This document shows, piece after piece, positions 1 through 4,175 of a stretch of 5,270 nucleotides of DNA (its first letter is position 1; every line of letters starts with the position of its first letter). The position numbers and the translations under genes are program-made. The notes below the pieces were generated by a model. It was not told the origin of the DNA. It saw nothing but the letters and a program-made list of their open reading frames with translations, and ran no database searches. Source of the stretch: Hyphomicrobiaceae bacterium (GTDB lineage Bacteria; Pseudomonadota; Alphaproteobacteria; Rhizobiales; Hyphomicrobiaceae). The stretch is from NCBI GenBank assembly GCA_013214245.1, contig JABSQE010000069.1:1-5270 (forward strand). Direction: 5' to 3'.

Positions 1-1026
1 ATTGAAGCAGTAATAATTGATGGTTCTGAAGGTGAAGGCGGCGGACAAGTTCTACGCTCTTCGCTTTCCCTGTCCATGATTACAGGCAGACCATTTAAAA
101 TTAAGAACATCCGTTCAGGACGTAAGAAGCCGGGATTAATGCGCCAGCATTTAACGTGCGTTAAAGCCGCTGCTGAAATCTGCAATGCTAAAACTAATGG
201 TGCAGAACTTGGTTCGCAGGAGCTTTTCTTTATTCCAAGTGAAGTAAAAAGTGGTGAATATCATTTCCCCATTGGAACTGCTGGAAGTACCAGTCTTGTA
301 GCGCAAACCGTTATACCTGCTTTGATGTTGGGCGATACTCCTTCAAAGGTCTTGCTAGAAGGTGGAACGCATAATGTACATGCGCCGACATTTGATTTTT
401 TACAGCATAGCTTTTTGCCGATACTCAAGAAAATGGGGATAGAGATTAAAGCCAGCTTGCACAGTCACGGCTTTTATCCGGCTGGTGGCGGTAAAGTCGA
501 GTTTGAAATTCAGCCTGTTAAAAAGCTAAAACCGATTGAAATGGTAAAGCGTGGTAAAAAGAAAAGCCTCTCAGCAGAAGCACTCTTTGCCAATCTATCC
601 GTTGATATTCCTCAACGTGAGCTAAAGGTTGTTGGTAATGTAATGGGCTGGTCAGAAGAGAGCCTTCATATTCGCCAGATTAAAAAAAGCGCAAGCTCAG
701 GCAATGTTGTCTTTTTGAAGCTTGAACACGAAAACGTCACAGAAACAGTTGTTAGTTTTGGAAGGCTAGGCGTTAAATCTGAGAAAGTCGCGCAACAAGC
801 TTGTGATGAAGCAAATGATTATTTGGCTAGTAAGGCCGCCGTTGGTGTGCATTTAGCAGACCAGCTTTTACTGCCAATGGCTTTGGCGGGTGAAGGAAAG
901 TTTACAATGCTTGCCCCAAGCCAGCATACAAAAACGAATATCGGAGTAATCAAGAAATTTGTTCCATGTAATATCGCTTTGGAACAGGTGAGTGATGCGT
1001 TGTGGCAAATAAACATCACGAATTAA
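1..1026 (+). CDS. rtcA: RNA 3'-terminal phosphate cyclase RtcA (5' end cut by window edge)
   Basis: This enzyme uses ATP to convert an RNA 3'-phosphate into a 2',3'-cyclic phosphate, through an adenylylated histidine, in cytoplasmic RNA repair alongside the ligase RtcB. The frame is open from base 1, so the true start lies upstream. E. coli RtcA has about 338 residues and 341 codons are visible here, so only one or a few codons are probably missing; the first ATG at 76 lies inside the conserved N-terminus and is not the start. Counting from base 1, the glycine-rich motif GEGGGQVLR is at residues 11-19, the basic stretch RSGRKKPGL at 38-46, and the family signature HGFYPAGGG at 156-164. The nucleotidyl-acceptor histidine in PSQHTKTN falls at residue 309, as in E. 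coli. The gene ends in TAA, appears intact, and is followed by a promoter and a structured element. RtcB is not in the window. Assignment is secure from motifs along the whole length. Confidence 0.95.
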   Translation: MEAVIIDGSEGEGGGQVLRSSLSLSMITGRPFKIKNIRSGRKKPGLMRQHLTCVKAAAEICNAKTNGAELGSQELFFIPSEVKSGEYHFPIGTAGSTSLVAQTVIPALMLGDTPSKVLLEGGTHNVHAPTFDFLQHSFLPILKKMGIEIKASLHSHGFYPAGGGKVEFEIQPVKKLKPIEMVKRGKKKSLSAEALFANLSVDIPQRELKVVGNVMGWSEESLHIRQIKKSASSGNVVFLKLEHENVTETVVSFGRLGVKSEKVAQQACDEANDYLASKAAVGVHLADQLLLPMALAGEGKFTMLAPSQHTKTNIGVIKKFVPCNIALEQVSDALWQINITN

Positions 1027-1035
1027 GGTAATTAA

Positions 1036-1065
1036 TTGACTATGAAACGGAATAACAACTAAAAT
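1036..1065 (+). promoter_or_regulatory. Predicted sigma70 promoter downstream of rtcA
   Basis: TTGACT at 1036-1041 and TAAAAT at 1060-1065 each match the sigma70 consensus at five of six positions, with an 18-bp spacer. Transcription would start near 1072, a few bases before the outer stem of the structured element beginning at 1080. The position right after the rtcA stop codon suggests an independent transcript rather than simple rtcA read-through. Inferred from sequence only. Confidence 0.5.
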
Positions 1066-1071
1066 GGAGTT

Positions 1072-1180
1072 TGAGGCTATGGTGATCCTTCCTTCTACAG
1101 CTTGCCAGGACCCCTAAGGCGGTAGCCGTAGGCTATGCGCGAGGGGCTATTTAGGGTCACCAATTTCCTCTTTAATTTTT
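1072..1180 (+). ncRNA. Candidate structured small RNA between rtcA and the TerD-like gene
   Basis: The stretch can fold into one long, interrupted hairpin. An outer stem pairs 1080-1089 with 1153-1162 (ten pairs, one G-U). A large asymmetric internal loop follows, with a pyrimidine-rich 5' side near 1089-1098. A middle stem pairs 1111-1115 with 1142-1146. A tip hairpin pairs 1119-1127 with 1131-1140 (GTA loop, one bulged G at 1137). A T-rich tail follows at 1170-1180. A promoter ends seven bases before the inferred start. Closed ends with an internal pyrimidine-rich loop recall Y RNAs, which in some bacteria are encoded beside rsr and rtcBA. However, I see no tRNA-like T-loop and no TROVE protein gene, so a 5' leader element of the downstream gene or a dispersed palindromic repeat is also possible. 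The ends are inferred. Confidence 0.45.
1153..1180 (+). terminator. Possible terminator-like end of the structured RNA
   Basis: The 3' arm of the ten-pair outer stem (1153-1162) is followed after about seven bases by the T-rich run TCTTTAATTTTT ending at 1180. This could release the short transcript just before the ATG at 1183. The gap between stem and T run, and the very large loop, make it a poor match to a classic intrinsic terminator. Confidence 0.25.
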
Positions 1181-1182
1181 GA

Positions 1183-1614
1183 ATGAAAAACACAATCTTC
1201 CTAAAACGTAAAAACAAACTCATCATAGATGCTGGAAACAGTAAACTAGAGCCTCAGTATATTTTTGCACTGATCAAAAATATAGAACCTTTGGGATACT
1301 CCATATCAGAGGCACTGGCTGAACGTTTAAGTACCCTGGATAAAGATCAGCTTTCAGTTTTTTATAAGCAGTTTATTTCAGATTTAAAAACAATGGTTGG
1401 AGCAAACGTTAAATTCCGTCCAATGTATCCAAACTTTCCAAAACAGGTTGAAGAGCTACCGAAAGAAACACTCTTTGATATCAACACGCTTCATTATTTG
1501 GGCGACTGGATAGGTATCAGAATAATGCCTGATTTTGTGAAGAAGCGAAGACCAAAGCTATCGGAAGAAACATCGATACAAATTATTGATCTTGGGAAAA
1601 ATGAAGAGTTTTAA
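1183..1614 (+). CDS. N-terminal fragment of the interrupted TerD-like protein (143 aa)
   Basis: This open segment encodes a soluble protein piece with no signal peptide or membrane helix. It begins with a basic stretch (FLKRKNKLIID), continues through a predicted helical section (IFALIKNIEPLGYSISEAL) and a conserved-looking central part (MVGANVKFRPMYPNFP, then LHYLGDWIGIRIMP), and ends after IIDLGKNEEF at a TAA. The ATG at 1183 is the only reasonable start, because an in-frame TGA occupies 1180-1182; no ribosome binding site of usual form precedes it. The reading frame continues without a break beyond the TAA, which indicates that the segment is the front of a longer protein. Whether it makes a stable product alone is unknown, and I assign it no independent function. 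Confidence 0.5.
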   Translation: MKNTIFLKRKNKLIIDAGNSKLEPQYIFALIKNIEPLGYSISEALAERLSTLDKDQLSVFYKQFISDLKTMVGANVKFRPMYPNFPKQVEELPKETLFDINTLHYLGDWIGIRIMPDFVKKRRPKLSEETSIQIIDLGKNEEF

Positions 1615-1632
1615 GATGTTTTCACAGATTTA

Positions 1633-2907
1633 TTGTCTGCAAAAGCCTCTTTATCCGAAGACGACAAAGCTGATCTGTCATGGTTCGTTGAAAATTATTT
1701 CAATGATCTAAAACGGTTTCTACCTGATTACATCTCGCATAAAGAAAACCTTGCTTATATCTCAGGCTTGCTTTTGAAACACACCGAAGAAGCAACGGAA
1801 ATCGTTAGCAGTTATATTAAAACAGCAACAGATGTACTGAGACTTGCTACAGCATTATCAGAGGGTGATGTCAGCTTGTCGAGCAACACAAAATTCAAAA
1901 GCTTCAAACGTTCGGAAAGAAGATTTTTGTTGGGTTTGTTGGAACATTGTAACGCGCCAACAGAAGATATGTTACGTCATAAAAAACGTTGGATCAGGCT
2001 TGGTGAAAGACTGCTTCCATCAGAGTACAAACATCGTTATCCTAAAACCTGTGAAGCATTTGATATCATACGAAATGACAAGCCATATGAGACATTTAAC
2101 AGAACGTTAGAAAAATATCTTGAAAACGGCGAGTTTTCAAAAGCTGCGGATCATCTTGAAAAAAGGCCGGGGGAGTTTGCAAGACGCTTAGATCATTTTT
2201 TGAGGTCATCAGACGATAGCCAAACTATTCTGAAAAAGTTTGAAACTGTTATCGATCAGGTTTCTACAAATGTTTTGTTGCAAATTTTAGCGCATTTCAA
2301 AGATAGAGATATACAAAGTGAACTTCGTGTCTTTTTTCCGAAGGGTGAAGTTGCTAAAACGTATGCAATTCCGAATGAGGTTGAGCCTTTTAACAGTGAA
2401 ATCTGCATAAAAGTTGTAGAGCTAATAAAAGGTGCGTTAATCAAAAGATTTGGAGAGCTTGAACCTTTAGGCGATGTTTACATTGACCCAGCCTTGAAAG
2501 ACTACACAATTCCTCTGGCTCAAAGGGCAGCAAGCAAGAGCTTAAAAAGCTTAGCCAGAGGGTCACGCTTGGATATACCGGAAGGAGACACAATCCGTTT
2601 CTTCCTCTGGTGGAAAGAGGGCATCGTTGATGATGTTGAAACAGGTCGTGTGGACGTTGATTTATCGGCTGTTATTTATGATGAGAATTGGGGATATCAG
2701 GAGCATATATCTTATACCAACCTCAAATCTGAAAAATTCCGCTCGTATCATAGCGGTGATATTACATCTGCGCCCAATGGGGCATGCGAGTTCATTGATA
2801 TAGATATTCCATCTGCATTAGAACACAACGCAAGGTATATCGTTATGTCTTTGAACTCCTATACATCCCAGTCATATTGTAATTTTCCGGAATGTTACGG
2901 CGGTTGA
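1633..2907 (+). CDS. Central fragment of the interrupted protein, with the first half of the TerD-like domain (424 aa)
   Basis: The segment is open from just after the TAA at 1612-1614. The first possible start is TTG at 1633, but no Shine-Dalgarno sequence precedes it, so independent translation is doubtful. The first 260 or so residues are rich in predicted amphipathic helices with many charged residues (for example LEKYLENGEFSKAADHLEK), possibly a helical-repeat scaffold. From about 2479 it becomes TerD-like: IPEGDTIRFFLWWKEG, then RVDVDLSAVIYDENW with the aspartates expected for calcium binding, HISYTNLKS, the YHSGDITSAPNGA motif and IDIDIPSA. The segment stops at a TGA directly after ECYGG, in the middle of the domain. 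The ORF runs in the same frame as both neighbours, which argues that it is the body of a single broken gene. Confidence 0.5.
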   Translation: MSAKASLSEDDKADLSWFVENYFNDLKRFLPDYISHKENLAYISGLLLKHTEEATEIVSSYIKTATDVLRLATALSEGDVSLSSNTKFKSFKRSERRFLLGLLEHCNAPTEDMLRHKKRWIRLGERLLPSEYKHRYPKTCEAFDIIRNDKPYETFNRTLEKYLENGEFSKAADHLEKRPGEFARRLDHFLRSSDDSQTILKKFETVIDQVSTNVLLQILAHFKDRDIQSELRVFFPKGEVAKTYAIPNEVEPFNSEICIKVVELIKGALIKRFGELEPLGDVYIDPALKDYTIPLAQRAASKSLKSLARGSRLDIPEGDTIRFFLWWKEGIVDDVETGRVDVDLSAVIYDENWGYQEHISYTNLKSEKFRSYHSGDITSAPNGACEFIDIDIPSALEHNARYIVMSLNSYTSQSYCNFPECYGG

Positions 2908-3285
2908 ATGATGAGAAAACATCCAAATTCCGGTGAAGTTTTTGAGCCAAGAACTGTAATGAACAAAATTGATATTGCAGCAGACAGTAAAATCGCAATC
3001 CCTGTTATTTTAGATTTACAAGAACGAAAATTTATATGGACCGATCTTGCCCTAACCAGAAATCCTTACTGGTACAATAATATAGAAGGAAACCAAAAAG
3101 GTATGGTGTTAATTGGTCAAGCAATGGCTGATCTTAAAAAGCCAGACTTATTTGATTTGTTTGAACTGCACGGAATTGCCAGAGGCAATATTGTTGAAGA
3201 TAGAGAAAAAGCAAAAACCGTATTCTCTGTTGAGGACGGTATTACTCCTTACGAAATTGAAAAAATCTTGGCTGATTTTATTTGA
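2908..3285 (+). CDS. C-terminal fragment of the TerD-like domain (125 aa)
   Basis: The ATG-ATG pair at 2908-2913 immediately abuts the TGA of the preceding segment, so ribosomes could in principle terminate and restart here, although no strong ribosome binding site is visible. The piece holds the second half of a TerD-like beta-sandwich: GEVFEPRTV, then the strand-rich KIAIPVILDLQERKFIWTDL, then a helical end resembling TerD C-termini (KGMVLIGQAMADL). It lacks the aspartate-rich calcium site, which lies in the previous segment, so alone it is unlikely to fold as a full domain. It ends with TGA at 3283-3285. There is no obvious terminator in the 91 bases before the tRNA gene. Confidence 0.5.
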   Translation: MMRKHPNSGEVFEPRTVMNKIDIAADSKIAIPVILDLQERKFIWTDLALTRNPYWYNNIEGNQKGMVLIGQAMADLKKPDLFDLFELHGIARGNIVEDREKAKTVFSVEDGITPYEIEKILADFI

Positions 3286-3376
3286 TCACATAACATTTCA
3301 ATCAATCGAAAAGCCTTATAAAACAATATATAGGGGAATATTTATTAAAGTCTATGAATTTTTGGAAAGTGAAAAT

Positions 3377-3451
3377 TGGCTGGGGTGGCAGGATTCGAAC
3401 CTGCGCATGGCGGTACCAAAAACCGCTGCCTTACCGCTTGGCTACACCCCA
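3377..3451 (-). tRNA. tRNA-Gln (anticodon UUG), with encoded CCA
   Basis: Read on the minus strand, the 75 bases fold as a cloverleaf. The acceptor arms TGGGGTG and CACCCCA pair. The D-arm contains AGCGGTAAG. The anticodon stem GCGGT/ACCGC encloses a seven-base loop TTTTGGT, giving anticodon TTG. The T-arm is GCAGG-TTCGAAT-CCTGC. The discriminator G and the encoded CCA lie at 3377-3380. It closely resembles E. coli tRNA-Gln(UUG) and decodes CAA/CAG. It is transcribed towards the TerD-like gene, so the two are convergent. I see no convincing promoter consensus upstream of it (to the right of 3451). Confidence 0.96.
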
Positions 3452-3503
3452 AATGTTACTCGTATTTTGTTATCTGTAATAAATATAAACTTCGAAAAAT
3501 CTA

Positions 3504-3518
3504 AGTATTGTAAATACT
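3504..3518. repeat. Perfect inverted repeat AGTATT-GTA-AATACT
   Basis: Two six-base arms flank a three-base spacer. It overlaps the ten-base palindrome CTGTATACAG at 3517-3526. The pair lies about 50-75 bases upstream of the tRNA-Gln 5' end (minus strand), so it might be a regulatory site for that transcript. In AT-rich DNA such short repeats also arise by chance. Confidence 0.35.
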
Positions 3519-3576
3519 GTATACAGATGAGACCGCATACAATGTACCAACATGCAAACTTTAAGTTTATGACATT

Positions 3577-3602
3577 ACAATTAATAGCCTAAAATTAATT
3601 GT
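3577..3602. repeat. Perfect 9-bp inverted repeat with 8-nt loop
   Basis: ACAATTAAT at 3577-3585 and ATTAATTGT at 3594-3602 are exact reverse complements. A run of five T begins seven bases later at 3609, so on the plus strand the arrangement is weakly terminator-like, but the stem is almost entirely A-T and no plus-strand gene ends nearby. Confidence 0.4.
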
Positions 3603-3608
3603 TATAAA

Positions 3609-3626
3609 TTTTTAACATGTTAAAAA
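3609..3626. repeat. Perfect 18-bp palindrome centred on AACATGTT
   Basis: The core AACATGTT is flanked by five T on the left and five A on the right, making an uninterrupted palindrome. It could be a DNA-binding site for a dimeric regulator or part of a bidirectional, terminator-like element with the repeat just to its left. No bounding gene makes either role certain. Confidence 0.4.
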
Positions 3627-3807
3627 AACCTTTTAACTTTTATACAATACGCGATGCTGCAGTAAATGTCCACAAAAAATATCATTAATAGATGATTCAA
3701 TTATCTATTAACTCGTGAGCTAATCCTGTTGAGCCAAAACAATTACTACAAATAATTAACGTCATTAAGGTCTCTCTATCGATTTAAATATTAAGTCAAT
3801 GTTAAAG

Positions 3808-3816
3808 TGCTATAAT
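3808..3816 (+). promoter_or_regulatory. Extended -10 promoter element TGCTATAAT
   Basis: A perfect TATAAT (3811-3816) is preceded by TG one base upstream, the extended -10 form that can work with a weak -35 box; no good -35 is present. Transcription would begin near 3823, giving a leader of about 350 nt before the hydrogenase TTG at 4176, or else an unannotated short transcript. Confidence 0.35.
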
Positions 3817-4092
3817 AGTAATGCTACATCTTGCTCAAGCCAGTACAAATAAAATGAATTAGTGATAACTACTGCATCTTGTAAATTCCATATGTCAGAA
3901 TGTTTTAGTTGTGATTTAGAACAAGAAGAGATTATTTAAATATTTAATAATTATATAAAATACATACTATTACTTTAGAATTATAACATCTAGAACTTCA
4001 AAAAAAGCCAAAAAGAAACTTAAGTGAGTTTTATATAGCTGCGACACGAAATTAATTAACACAAGAACGATTTTTGACTTATATAGTGCAAA

Positions 4093-4109
4093 TATGCAAG
4101 AAATGCATA
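4093..4109. promoter_or_regulatory. Operator-like palindrome TATGCA-N5-TGCATA
   Basis: Two perfect six-base arms are separated by AGAAA, and a third TGCA lies just upstream at 4087-4090. It is centred 75 bases before the hydrogenase start codon, a usual place for a dimeric transcription factor site. The binding protein is unknown. Confidence 0.35.
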
Positions 4110-4163
4110 AGGTTGATAATTCCCTTGAAAATTGCTACTTCTGGTTAATAAATAGTTGATGTT

Positions 4164-4169
4164 AAGGAG
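4164..4169 (+). promoter_or_regulatory. Shine-Dalgarno site AAGGAG for the hydrogenase small subunit
   Basis: AAGGAG lies six bases before TTG at 4176-4178. This spacing decides the start: the next ATG in frame (4311) comes only at the end of the Tat signal peptide, so the gene must begin at the TTG. Confidence 0.85.
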
Positions 4170-4175
4170 CTTGCA

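Larger units (their letters stand above)
1183..3285 (+). pseudogene. TerD-like domain protein gene interrupted by two in-frame stop codons
   Basis: Three open segments (1183-1614, 1633-2907, 2908-3285) share one reading frame. Only a TAA at 1612-1614 and a TGA at 2905-2907 interrupt 701 codons; no frameshift is needed. The predicted sequence runs smoothly across both stops: acidic residues then DVFTDLLSAK at the first, and ECYGG[stop]MMRKHP at the second. The composite has an N-terminal conserved region (about residues 1-143), a helix-rich middle (about 150-430) and a C-terminal TerD-like domain (about 433-700) with the acidic DVDLSAV motif. TerD proteins are calcium-binding stress or tellurite-resistance proteins. 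I recall similar long proteins near Rtc RNA-repair genes but cannot verify this here. There is no clear Shine-Dalgarno site before ATG 1183, and an in-frame TGA directly precedes it. Recent loss by nonsense mutation is most likely; stop-codon readthrough or sequencing error cannot be excluded. Confidence 0.7.
3452..4175. other. Gene-free AT-rich intergenic region with several inverted repeats
   Basis: No ORF of note, on either strand, lies in these 724 bases between tRNA-Gln and the hydrogenase gene. It is markedly richer in A and T than the coding regions on both sides. It holds several perfect inverted repeats (3504-3518, 3577-3602, 3609-3626, 4093-4109), one extended -10 promoter sequence (3808-3816) and the hydrogenase ribosome binding site. 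It probably carries the control region of the hydrogenase operon, and might be the remnant of lost genes. No sigma54 GG-N10-GC element and no clear FNR box was found. Confidence 0.7.

Noticed and set aside
1844..2110. Plus-strand ORF of 88 codons
   Set aside because: It is an out-of-frame shadow inside the conserved long reading frame 1183-3285.
2905..2907. TGA as selenocysteine codon
   Set aside because: No convincing SECIS-like stem-loop follows directly, TGA also ends the same frame at 3283-3285, and tryptophan fits the context better.
1183..3285. Reassigned genetic code explaining the internal stops
   Set aside because: rtcA ends normally at TAA, neither rtcA nor the hydrogenase gene contains internal stops, and the two stops here are different codons.
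3517..3526. CTGTATACAG resembles a LexA (SOS) box
   Set aside because: The CTGT and ACAG half sites are only two bases apart, whereas the gammaproteobacterial SOS box has eight between them.
3113..3592. Plus-strand ORF of 159 codons
   Set aside because: It overlaps the TerD-like segment in another frame and runs through the tRNA-Gln gene; the translation has no family resemblance.
4111..4130. TTGAT half site as an FNR box
   Set aside because: The partner half site ATCAA is absent at the required spacing.
4125..4154. TTGAAA with TAAATA as a hydrogenase promoter
   Set aside because: The -10 match is weak and the start would leave a leader of only about 15 bases; it is not distinguishable from AT-rich background.
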